Part shown: positions 1-12,400 of the stretch, piece after piece | Position numbering within the stretch: the first letter of the stretch is position 1 | Layout of the letters: each line of letters begins with the position of its first letter | From: Scolanthus callimorphus | Lineage: Eukaryota; Cnidaria; Anthozoa; Actiniaria; Edwardsiidae | NCBI GenBank assembly: GCA_033964015.1 | Contig: CM066923.1 | Coordinates: 26,672,168 to 26,736,167 of the forward strand | Direction of reading: 5' to 3' | DNA: 64,000 nucleotides | Translations under genes and position numbers: made by a program | The notes under the pieces: model-generated | Told to the model about the DNA's origin: nothing | Databases searched by the model: none | What the model saw: only the letters and a program-made list of their open reading frames with translations

Positions 1-59
1 TGACTAGAACAAAACATTTTTTGAAATACAATTTACCTACTAATGTGATTTGACTAAAA

Positions 60-165
60 CAATTATTCCTCTCGCCCTCATGGCCTCTGAGTCAATAGCC
101 CATTCGGCCTTCGGCCATCATGGGCTATTGACGCAGAGCCCATTCGGGCTCAAGGAATGTTAAAT
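60..165. repeat. foldback repeat with 'aatagcccattcgg' arms
   Basis: The phrase 'gtcaatagcccattcgg' is followed by 'catgggctattgac' and then 'agcccattcgggctc', so the DNA can fold on itself. Related text occurs at 32977-33014 and at 45451-45530, next to the TAF9 3' end, so this is a dispersed family. Confidence 0.6.
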
Positions 166-565
166 AGTACGTAACTAAAATCATCTGGAAATTTCTAATG
201 TTTTTTTCATTAATATATGTTATTTGAGAAATGGCAATATGCAACTGTTCTAATGAAGCATCCATTCTTCCTTTTTAGATTTTTGTCATTTGTGACTTAT
301 CTTTAGTCACATGCACACATAAACATTGAACAATTGCTAAGCTTAATGGCTTTCCTTTATACAGGAAATTGGTTTTGAATGTTGATACTACGTGGTATTT
401 TTAAAATTATGGTAAATTGTTGTTCAAGTGGTTATCTGCTTTTTCACTCTGTATAATAATTCAGCACTAGAGAGAAAACAATAAAATAAATTAGGTTGCA
501 ACACTATTATCAACAATGATGTGGTTTATCTTGTTAAATAATTTCGTTTGTATTTATATGTAAAT

Positions 566-704
566 TGTGTGTTTCCAAAAAATATCCATGTTAGAAATGA
601 CCCCCCCCCCCCTCCCCCCACAAGGGATTGGAATTCCAGAGGGGTGGGGGTGGGCATTTCTCAACACCCTTCCATGGGGGGGGGATATTTTTTGGACACA
701 CACA
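566..704. mobile_element. C/G-rich foldback element, copy 1
   Basis: The ends are inverted repeats: 'tgtgtgtttccaaaaaatat' at the left and its near complement ending 'ttggacacacaca' at the right. The interior carries a long C run, then a G run. A second copy lies at 41373-41574; degraded relatives are near 50250 and 53120. No coding capacity. Confidence 0.7.
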
Positions 705-1132
705 TTACATATAAACTTGATATTCACAGATGGGAAACTATGTTGTTTCCCTGACTTGAACATTAATACAGGGTCTGGAAAGGGAGTGGCTGATGCTGCA
801 TTCCCACAACTTTTTCCTCAAAATCCTGCATCCCGTGCTTTTGGAATGTTGAAATCTAAAATACAGAAAACATACTTGGCAGCAATGCATCACATTTTCA
901 CGAACGACATCCCAGGTCCGAATTTTTCTGCATTGTGAAACGGCCACCCCAGTGTAAATTGTAGCCCTCCCTAGGTCCTTCGAAAAATAGGCCTGTGGAG
1001 TTGTTTTTTGATCTTTAAAGTATATATCATTTTTGTTCACTCTTGTGAAATAATACATTTAAAAAATGAATTTTCATCAACACAATCAGTATTATTTTCA
1101 CCATCGGAATTTTTTTTTTATTATTGTTTCAG

Positions 1133-1192
1133 GATTCCACTGCTCCTGTAGTCTCAAGTGACTATGAAGATGTTGATATAGTTCTCGAGAGG
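1133..1192 (+). CDS. DLG1: DLG exon: start of PDZ1
   Basis: A 60-nt exon after 'tattgtttcag' and before 'gtaagg'. It ends [11 protein letters not shown], the first strand of PDZ1 in DLG proteins, in phase 0 with the next exon. Confidence 0.85.
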
Positions 1193-4100
1193 GTAAGGTT
1201 CTTGTTTCCAGTTCAGATCTGGCTTTCAGAAGAATTGTTGTGTCCCGGGAATGTATCCTCATCGTGTCGTGTTTAATGTTTCTGCCTTGTTGCTAGACAA
1301 GCAGTCATACAGGTTTTGCTTACCAGTTTGCTCTTCATCTCGTCAGTGTAAGCTGAAAACAGTGCACCTTGCACCTCACTCATCCATGATTATTTCTAGT
1401 ACCAGTCTTGAAAGACCCATTCTCGTACCCAGAGCTCCTGGCTCGTCTGCTGGTTCTGGGGACATCCATTGAGCCCCCCCCCCCCCCCCCCCCCCCCCCG
1501 GGAGGTGACGAGTAGGGGAGCACTGAGTACGAGAATGGGCTTGGCAAAGAGCATTCTGTATGACTGTTATGTTAAGAAAATTCAGAACATCTAAGTGCCA
1601 AGCATGACATATGCCTTTTCGTAAATAGACACCATCATGTTGCGTGAAACGAGTGATCACCCAATAATCATTGGAAATCGCTTAGAATGTACAGTAACCT
1701 TTTCACTGTCACAATATGTGACCTGCATGGGAAAACGTATCATAACGATAGATCGTTAAACGGTCATTTTCTAACGATCACCAAACGATCTTTTCGGTTC
1801 GTCTAACGATCTAGTAAAATTGCCTAACGATCTAGTGAGTACACCTAACGGTCACAAAGTTAATGAGGAGTTAATGCAAACGCTTTGCCTAACGATTTAG
1901 TTACCTCTCTAACGACCCAGTTCAATTAATTTATACAAGCGTTTGATTAAACAGCGTAATGCCAAACGTTGTTGATAAAATAATGAGCGTTAAAAATGAC
2001 TTGCTCTTTTTCATGCTTTTTTTAGTTTTGAAGTCCACAGCAAATTCGGTCAGCATCTATTCTGCCATCAAGAAATTTGCAAAGAGCTTACGAAACAGAA
2101 TAATAGACATAATAAAAGAGTAAAACATTGGTTTGCCTTTTCCTAGCACATGCGTGCGTCTTTACTCGTGCTTCTTCAAACTTTATGAACGCTGCATTCC
2201 CTATTGTTTGTAGCCCATAAACGTCTCCTTATGAGGAACAGTAATGGTAAAAGTGGTGAATTCAATCCGTCTAAATCCCATGGATATCTGATCAATCCTT
2301 TGGTCCAACAAGGGTTTAAGTGATCCATCCTTAGGTCTTAAGCTGGTTCAAGTGATATTTAGTCACAGGACACAAACTAATGGTGTTATTAGTATAGGAA
2401 ATCATACGATTTCGAGTTCAATTTGGAATTTATTTGCACGAGTGGGTTTTTCAATAAGTATCAAAATTTGGGCTTTTTGAAAGTGTAAATAAATTCCAAA
2501 TTGAAGGAGAAAAGTCGTATTTCCTTTTAATAAAATACATGAAAACATTTCTAAGGAGTAATTCACAAATCTGTTTACAAACTGAACAAGCCGCACACAT
2601 TTTTCTTTGATTGAAATCTGGACCAAACCTGACAGAATTTGAGCATGAACAAAAAGCAAAGTTTCCATAATATACTCTGCTATCAAATATTTTGCAATCC
2701 TATTAGCATTTCATAAGGAAATTTGCATTTTGTTAACCATTTTTGCACTTTGTTACCTTTTTGGAGCACTTTGTTAGTCCTAAAAACTGCACTGCCTGGG
2801 CCTTTCATTAAAGAGCCCGTCTCAGCCACTTCTTTGTTATTGTTTTCGTTCGGTATTAGAAGACGAATTACGTGTAGAAATCTCTTAATAAACACCTAAA
2901 AACAAAGTTTCAGATTTGATTTACCATATCAGTCGAGACATTTGCTCTATCTAAATCAGCCGATGAAAATGGATGCTTTCTCGGACTTGGTATGTTGCTA
3001 TGCTGTCAAAATGGCAGCTGACACAGGCTCTTTAAAGTGCAAATGTTCTGTCTTATATTGACAGGGGGTTTCTGGCCTTGGCTTCAGCATTGCAGGAGGG
3101 ACAGACAACCCCCACATCGATGACGACTATGGTATTTACATTACCAAGGTGATCAAGGGGGGTGCTGCCGCCCAAGATGGTCGTTTACAAGTTAATGACT
3201 GTATTGTGGCTGTTAATACCACAAGCACAGTAAACATTGAACACCAGCAGGCTGTCGATGCTTTGAAAGCTGCTGGAAGCCAAGTCACATTGGTAAGTCC
3301 TACAAATAAGTAAACTCTATCACACAGCAAGCTACCAGTAACAAGCATACTGACGAAGAATCCTGTACCTCCATGCTTTGCGCGCGCTGATTTACTAACC
3401 CGAATCATTTCACTCAAATAAATCTTTGCTATGGGATTCAAGATAAATTCATCACTCGACCCGTGAATTCCACGGATAATTATATAGCCAGCTCGAAATC
3501 CCATTGTGCCGGCAGATCGATTTTTCTTGAATCGTCCAATTATTTTTAAATTGGATCGCGCGCGCTCCAATTTTGGAGTTCCTCTGAATCATCCAATTTT
3601 TTCTTAATTGGACAGCATGGAGTCCTATTATATATACTTATTTCACTTGTAAAACTTTTAAACACGGAGTACCGGTATAAAAGGAGCGGGCCCGCGGGCC
3701 TTTGATTCTCAGTTGTCACTCAGCTGTTGTAGAGTTAACATCTCTGTGGCGCGAAATTCAAAATTTCTATTCAAAACGCGAGTTTGTAAGAAATAAATAG
3801 GAACTCTTTGCTTTTTAACAGTTACCTTTTTAGTTGCTGCAGACTAAATTTTATTACAACCGGTTTGGCTTAGTCTGCTAACATCCGGTGGCCCGAGAAC
3901 AATTCTAAATTTTGAATTTCGCGGTACAGAGAGACGAAGTGAGATGTTCACTCTTTGACAACTGATTAATAACTGATTGTTCTCGAGCCCGGGAGTGGGA
4001 GGAGTTATCCCTTTTATACCGGAACCTCGTGTTAATATTTGTACAATCTGCCAAAAATAAGTCTAATTCTAATCACCAAAAATACATTTAATTTACCGGG

Positions 4101-7100
4101 AATAACCAAAATAACAGTTCGGGTCTGTTAAATGACCTTTCAACCGTTAAATCAATACAAATCTATAGTGTTTTTATATATTATCAAGAGGATGGAATTG
4201 GATTGCGATTTGAATTATTTGCGTGCCAGGCAAGCGTGCGAGTGCCTCTTTAATATCTGTTCATTTTGACATCTGGGGGATACTGTGGAGTGGAGTTTAG
4301 CATACTGGAACAAAGTTTGAACATGATTACTTACTCTCTAGTGATAATTACAGTTTGGTCTATCCTTATCTCAGTTATTGCACTACAATCTGGTCATCTA
4401 CTTACTCCTCAAATCTAAATAGAATTTTTCTGTTGCAAAAACGAGCGGTCCGTGCTTTAACTAATTCCGAATATCGTGCCCACACTGCACCCCTTTTTGA
4501 ACGTCTTCAAATACTCGACATCTTCAAATTAATTCATTTTACGTGGCCAAGTTTATGTTCTCTTACTATCATCAGCTTTTACCCACCCCCTTTCATAATT
4601 TATTTGTAACCGGTGCCCAATTTCATCACTATAATACTAGAACTACCTCAAACTTTCGCACCCATTATTGTCGCACAAACATCAAACAATTTACTATTTT
4701 ATATCAGGGACCAAAATCTGGAATTCACTACCAATAGCGATCACTTCTGCCACTACACTTGCTAGCTTTAGAACAAGACTAATTTCATTTCTTAATAATT
4801 AGCCACTTTACAACAATACCTTTTCTACACTGACTCCGATACACAATCAGTTTGTAATTAGCTTAATATAAGCGAGGGGGCTCTTCTCGAAAAGCCTTAG
4901 CTTCCAAGGGCTCCCTCGCCACATTTTTTATAATCGTCCCTTTTTTTCATTTCCTTATTTTCATTTTCATTTTTTTTTCTTTTTGTTTTACAATGATATG
5001 TAAGTGAAAATAATTATAAAAATCTGTAAAAATGTGGCGGAAAATAAATTGAATTGAATTGAAGGAACTTGAATGTTTTACTTTGTAGACAATACGAAGG
5101 GAGAAGGCAAAAGGCAAACCCCCCAAGACAGAGGAGATTATCCTTTTCAAGGGGAGTAAAGGGCTTGGGTTTAGCATAGCAGGAGGCAGCGGTAATCAAC
5201 ATGTACCAGGCGATAATGGTATCTACATCACCAAGATCATAGAAGGCGGAGCAGCCCAGCAGGATGGTCGTCTACAAGTTGGGGACAAGATAGTTAGCGT
5301 GAGTAATTAAGGGAACATGGTCACTCACTGAGAACATTAAATTTTAACAACATCAATAGACCAAATCGGCTAGCGGTGTTAACATCTTGTTGCCACCCAA
5401 TTCAGATCATGTGATGATTCCCTTGGGTGGTTACAATTGCGCAATTTCTTATACACAACGTGCAGTGCTGCCAGGATGTTTTGAAGTAGGTGGCTGCTTA
5501 AAAAAAGTAGCCGGCTTCAAAACATAAACTGACGGCTGGCATACAAATTTCGTAGCTTCAAAGCAACAAGTTAGTTTCCTCGCCAAGCCAACTTTGACGC
5601 AGGCGCGGAGCTAGGAGTTTTAAGAGGAACTACAATTTAAGGATTCCAGTTTTTATTTTATCTTATTTTATTTTTTAACAAAGTTCTCTACATCTCTGGC
5701 TACCGCCTTGGAATGGTGAAATTGTCTGCAATTCTCCTGGGAGAAAATAATACAATATAAATGTATGGAAGTCATCTTAAATCTTTCCCGGTAGACGAAG
5801 CGAAAGATTTTGAAGTCCAGGGTTGACGTCCCTGGCTTTTTCACTTAAGACGCCTAAATGATGTAAAAGTGAAATTCCTCCAAACAGATCACCAAGGCAT
5901 CTTTTCGGAAAACCAAGCAACTACACCAGAAACGTTGTCTACAAAGTCATTTTCTTGCAGTGACAATTCATGTGATTATAGTTAATTTTATTACAAAGCG
6001 ATCATAATTGTAGGCTTCGCGGACCGATTACAGAGCGGATGGAAACGGATTGCAACAATGGGTTTTTGAAATCTTGTCAGGATGAACAGTTTTCAAACTT
6101 TGAAGTTACATCAAAATTTGCATGAAAGTAGGCAGTCATGCCGATAGAACTTACCTACATTGCTTCTTAGTGAAATATCAAGTGATAAAAGTGATTTGGG
6201 GATGATTACATACAAATTTAGAGCTGTGTTTGCGAATTTTTCAAAATTACCGGACACAGCCCCTTTAACAAATTGTTTTGCCATCCAATCGAGCACCCTT
6301 CAAAGACAGCATGAGTGAATTTCAGGGTTCGTACGCGACTGGAAATCCTGGAATATCCTGGATTTTCATTTCCTCTGAAAAACTCCTGGAAAAATGTTTC
6401 AACTCAAATGTGGTTGAATCAGTCCGTTTCGTGAATCTGATTTTGGGCTGCAAATTATGACATCCTCCAGACTTATCATGGTGGGGGGAGGGGGCATTTC
6501 TACCCAATTAAAACCCCTGGAAAACTCCTGGAAAAATAACTGAAGACTTCCTGGTAAATCCTGGATTTTTGTCATTCAGAAGGCGTACGAACCCTGGAAT
6601 TTATTCATGGGTAATCAACTAGTCTTAGAAATATAATGATGAACTGCTAACTTTACACCACAGGTAATATAATGATGAACTGCTAACTTTGCACCACAGG
6701 TAAATGATAAAAACCTAGAGGATGTGTCCCATGAAGACGCAGTACAAGTGCTGAAGGCCACCAAGGAGGAAGTGCGAATAGTAATCAACAGATTAACGGC
6801 GTATTATAGCGAGGAAGCCCCTCCTGCCCCCTCCGAAACGACCCCACCCAAGCAATCACCGCAACCAGTGATTCAGTCTAGTAAGTATTCCAGCGAGGAG
6901 GCCCCTTCCACCCCTTCCGAATCGACCCCACCCAAACAATCACCGCAACCAGTGATTCAGTCTAGTAAGTATTCCAGCGAGGAGGCCCCTCCCACCCCTT
7001 CCGAACCGACCCCACCCAAGCAATCACCCCAACCAGTGATTCAGTCTAGTAAGTATTCCAGCGAGGAGGCCCCTCCTCTCCCCTCTGAACCGACCCCAAC

Positions 7101-9445
7101 CAAGCAATCACCCCAACCAGTGCTTCAGTCTAGTAAATATTCCAGCGAGGAGGCCCCTCCCACCCCTTCCGAACCGACCCCGCCCAAGCAATCACCCAAA
7201 CCAGTGATTCAGTCTAGTAAGTATTCCAGCGAGGAGGCCCCTCCTCTCCCCTCTGAACCGACCCCACCCAAGCAATCACCCCAACCAGTGATTCAGTCTA
7301 GTTAGTATTGAAGCCAGACTCGCAATAAAGCACCCTGCTAAGACCCCTGACGATTGAAAGTTTCTCCGAAAACGTTCAGCAATAGGCTATTTGCAGCTTA
7401 ACAGTCATGTGCTTGTTATTTCGTTACGAGCCTATGAATAGACCTCAGATTCCCGAGAGTAAATCAACCGAGCATGACTGGAGGGCAAACAACATTTTAT
7501 AGTTGAGTTGTTTACGAAATCGCAAAGAAATTTAACTGATAACGTGTCATATTTGAAGTTGATTGACCAAGTTCGTTATGAGCAGGTAAAAAGATTACAG
7601 ATCTGATACGTTTAAATACAACCACATGACAAACGAACTGCAAAAGGTTTATTTACGTATTCTAATTACAGCATCCTGACTAGGGTCTAAGCGGATGCTC
7701 TCTAGACAGGAAACCACGCCTACACTTTCTGGATCAATAGCTAACATCTGTATTCCCTTTTCAGCCCCACTCCCTACTCCTGGAGAGAATGGGGCGTGGC
7801 CAATCACGTGCCCGCCGAACCTACCCCACCTACCACCCCTCAGGCCAATACAAACTCCCTCCCCAAGAAAACCACGGCGGTTCCAGAGGATGATGATTTT
7901 ACAAGGTAAAAGCCTTATTAACCATGGGACTCTTGTATTTCCTTGAATAAATAAAACAATATCATGGAAAACCGCCCACCCCGATAACAGATCTTTATTA
8001 AAGGGGCTGTGTCACGAATTTAGCACAGTTTTGTTGATGTAAAAAAAACATACAAATAACTGATGGATAGCCGAAATACTAGTCTAGGTTTGTCAAATAG
8101 CCCTTTAATTACAAATTGATCATGATTGTAGGCTTCATGGTCCTATTACAGAGCGGATGGAGACGGATTGCAACATGAGTTTTTGAAATCTTGTCAGGAT
8201 TACAAGTTTTCACAGTTTGAATTTACATCAAAATGTGCTTGAAAATCGGCAGTCTTGCCGCTAAAACTTGCCTACATTGCCTATTAGGCTAATACCAAGT
8301 GATACAAATTTAGAGCTGTATTTACAAATTTATTCAAATAACCGTGACACAGCCCCTTTAAGGAGCCCGAGCCTTTTTAACCATGGCGCTCCTTGTTTTT
8401 CCTTGAATAAAATAGAAAAATATCAAGCATCTACTTTCCCTAAATCAGCCGATGTAAATGGATGCTTTCTCTGACTCGGTATGTTGCTAGGCCGACAAAA
8501 TGGCGGCTGACTGAAGCTCTTTAAAGAACAATAGAGTACTCAAGTGTGACGTCATAAATTTGAGAAATCTTGAATTTCCGATTTTAGTCCACGAATAATG
8601 AAAGACAAAGTGGAAAGAGAATCGGATGCAAAAATGAGGCAAATCGGTTGAAACGCGACCAAGATATGGCCACCTGAATACATAATTTTCTTTAACAAAT
8701 CACTTTATTTTGGACTGCGTTCAAAACTTTATGAACGCAACCAAAAATACAGTGATTTCTTAAAGAAAATTATGTATTCAGGGGCCATATCTCGGTCACG
8801 TTTCAACCGATTTGCCTCAATTTTGGTGTGTAGCATTCATTTATTATGCTCTTTCCAAATCCAAGGACAAATATTGCTAAATCGAAAATTTGTTTTTTGT
8901 GACGTCATCACTTGACTACTCTATACTGTGTTTATTCCACACAGGGAAGAAAGGAGGGTTGTACTGCACAAAGGAAACACCGGTCTGGGTTTAACATTGT
9001 TGGCGGCGAAGAAAACGAGGGGATTTTTATATCTTTCATCTTGGCGGGTGGAGTCGCTGATCTTAGCGGCGAGTTAAGGAGAGGCGACCAGATTAAAGCG
9101 GTGAGTATTAAGGCTGATTTTCACGAGCCACGGAAACGTAAGGGAGACAGAAACATAAGTCTTAGTCGCGTGAAAACCGGACGACGCTTGTGTCGCTTCG
9201 GATTCCACGCGACGTAAGCGTAAGCTCCTTAGAGACAACACGAGGCACCCCCTCCCCCCCTCCCCCTTCAAAAAACGTCAACAGAAACACAGTTTCGGCC
9301 TCCTTGAGTGGCAAACATAAAGCAAAATATATATTATATTCACTTCCTAAATACGTCGTTAAAATGAATTCTTTCTTGGACTCGGGATTTTACAGGTTGT
9401 TGCTGCTGTTGCTATTGTTGCTGTTGTTATTGTTGTTGTTGTTGT

Positions 9446-9477
<32 letters not shown>

Positions 9478-12400
9478 CTGCTGCTGTTGTTGTTGCTGTT
9501 GTTGTTGTTGCTGCTGCTGTGTGCTATTGTTGTTGTTGCTGCTATTGTTGCTGCTGTTGTTGCTTTTGTTGTCAATCAAATGCTATCCTTTGTCTGATTA
9601 GGTAAATGAGGTCGATCTGAGTAATGCCACTCACGAGCAAGCCGCGGCGGCCTTGAAGGGGGCGGGTAGCACCGTGACGATACTCGCACAGTATAAACCA
9701 GAAGGTAAGGGAGCGGGTAGCACCGTGACGATACTCGCACAGTATAAACCAGAAGGTAGGGGTTTTCGAGAGTTGGAGGGTGCATCTTAACCACATTCTA
9801 TCTGTTCCCAATCACTAATATTATTAATAATCGAGTCCATACGAAAGGAAGGGCATTTGGAGAAGAAAGGGTCTACACTAATAGAGCGTGTTTCAGATGA
9901 ATGTCGAAAAATATGTGTATCTGTATTTCCTTTGCATTCTAATTAGTCGTCCAAACATTTGAACTTAAGCTGACTCCAACAAAATTAAACGCGTTTTTTT
10001 TTTGTCATTCAAGTTTCCATTTTGTACGATTGAAGAACTCAGGCATTCGCCATTCTTCCCGAGGTTATTTGGGCGAATAATCATTATTTTCTTAATTAGA
10101 GAATAACAGTACAATACATATACATACAATACCAATGAATATTCTTCTCTCACAATCATACTAACCTCAACAATTGGGAACGTTTTCTAAAAATAGCTCG
10201 ATCGATCAAAATGCCTAATCACGAATAAAGCACAGGAAAGTTCCTACTCATCAGGGACTCTTGCCATAGACCAATTTCCAAAACAGCTCTCCTGCTTTTT
10301 TAAAATATTTACATACTAGTTATAGAATGTGAACAACAACAGCCAAAGGTTGAGATTTAAAGTTAAACGCCGTGGAAAAATGGTGTTTTTTTATACGAGC
10401 TCGCGCTGTGACAGAATCTAGACAGCAGAGGTTTTTTTCGAATAAAAAATACCTACGAGGAAAACATTGGAGGGAATTTCTGCAGAGAGCCAGCCATGCC
10501 CCCATGGGAAAAGCTGAATTTCCCATGGTAGAAGAATGGGAAGTGTTTGGATTTCCCATGGCTATCCATGATGTGATTTCCGCACACTTCCCATGCGTGT
10601 GCCTTGGAAATTGAGCTTTTTCCCGGGGCATGGATGGGTTTCTGCAGAAATTTCCTGTGACGGCGGCGACCCAGTCACGAGCGTTATCTATTGCATATTT
10701 GAAGTGCTATGAAAATAGGTTTGCTAAGTGGCGGGTCTTCAAATGGATTTTAATTGCTGATAACTCGGCTCGCCTGTCGGATAGTATTTCTCCCTGTGTT
10801 ATGACAAGCGTTTGTAATCAGTCGTAGTGAAGTCACTCCCCCGCTGCGCCGTCACGCTACAAGTTTGATTTATACAACAACCGGTACGGAGCGCCATCTG
10901 AACTACTCCGTTTCTTCCCACTTGATTTTTCTCTTCCCATTTTGTATTGATTACTCCAAGGCTATTACCGAGTTGAGTTTGGAGGAATCCCCAGCTGTTT
11001 GCACGCGCCAGTTTACAAAGAATAGTTTTGATTTGATTTGCAATTGAAAGTGGTACGCGTTTTTTGAGTACCACCTGCTAGACGTTATTAATGTAATCAA
11101 TGGCGACCGGGCCTCGTGTAGTGCGCTGATCAAGAAATATTCTGCAGTTAAGACTACTCTCTCCTGCGTTGCCGCGTTCTTGCGGGACAGCTTCTGTGTT
11201 CAAACTGGTGTTTATCGAGTAACCACACGGTTGACCCTTGTCTGTGTGCTCGATACGCCTGCTCGTGTGACTAATACAAGGCCAAGAGGATATTTCTCAG
11301 GTAGTCTCAATAAGCTTGCGAGTTAGAACTTCATCTGCTTTTCCCTTCGGCTGTTCCGCCCGTCTTCAATAAGCCAACTCAGCGTGGAGAACACATAAGA
11401 ACGTGAACCAATTCTGAAGACTGTCTAGGGGCCGTTAAGATTCAAGTTCTTGCTGGAGCAGAGGAGAGCCAAGTCAGCGCGTTCATATATTGGAGACAAA
11501 CCCGAAATGGCTGTCTGCGGTGATCAGGTTCTGGTCTGCGAATTGTTGTGGTTATCTTTTCTGCATATTCCGCCTGTATTTTCAATTTAATTTATTAATG
11601 AATCTCGTCGTAAACAGAATCGCATTATAATGGCGGTCACTAAATGGTTTTATTGTGCGTATGATAGATTTATATGGAACTTTTATGATCAAAAATGGTT
11701 CTTTCAAGGGCTGAGAAATTTATGACTTTTTCACTGAATAAATTCAGTGTTTTTCGTGTCAATGGTTTTCCCATTAAAAAGAGGAGATTAAAAAAGTCTG
11801 TGTTTTAAATGCGAGACGACACGACTAACTGTCACGCTTCTAGTATTTCGACTATAACCTTTGCGAAGTGTCTGCCAGACGAATTTCCTTACTTAAATTT
11901 TTGTTCTGCCGTTGCCTGTAGTAAAAGTAAAGGATCCGGACTTTATTTTTGCGGATTAATTTAACTGCAAAGGACGCTAGATTCGCAAACGTTAATATGT
12001 GTGAGATGGCTATTTGGGGCGTCAACTATGCAGTGGTCGGGACAAAAAAGGAAGGGAAAAATTGAAATTGGAAAAGAAGCGTTAGAGCAGAATTTGTGTT
12101 GGCATCAAAACTATCACACAAAAAACAGAAATAAAAAACTGTGCAATCAGGATTTGAAATAGTCTCCTTGTGTCAACTGATTACATGTAAAAACATCTTA
12201 CTGAACAATATTTAACAATTAGACTTCGGGTTCGAGGTTTCTATGGATGAATAGATAGATAACGCCGATTTGACTATTTGACTCACAAAACGAGAAGTCT
12301 AATAGGCCTTTTGCACTAGAGTTCGCGTGACCCGGTTACACTTAAATTGATCAGCTTCAGAAATGAAAAGAGCATTATTTTAACTATCACTTTTAAAGAA

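Larger units (their letters stand above)
1..1132. other. upstream part of DLG intron or 5' region
   Basis: No exon is supported here. The stretch holds an inverted repeat at about 60-165 (arms with 'tcaatagcccattcgg' and its complement) and a C-rich foldback element at 566-704. An open frame at 771-917 has plausible splice borders but no recognisable similarity, so it is not called. The first DLG exon seen starts at 1133, so the gene's 5' exons are probably upstream of the window. Confidence 0.6.
1193..3064 (+). other. DLG intron within PDZ1
   Basis: Contains a 26-C run at 1474-1499, a cluster of 'taacgatc' motifs at 1742-1916 and an element of the AAAGAGCC foldback family at 2808-3036, ending 28 bp before the next exon. 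Nothing else is recognised. Confidence 0.7.

Noticed and set aside
771..917. Possible upstream DLG exon (GSGKGVADAAFPQLFPQ...)
   Set aside because: It has an AG before and a GT after, but no match to any DLG segment I can recall and no strong pyrimidine tract. RNA evidence would decide.
9190..9597. 135-codon frame with a poly-leucine stretch
   Set aside because: It is the TTG/CTG array inside a DLG intron; flanking exons splice around it.
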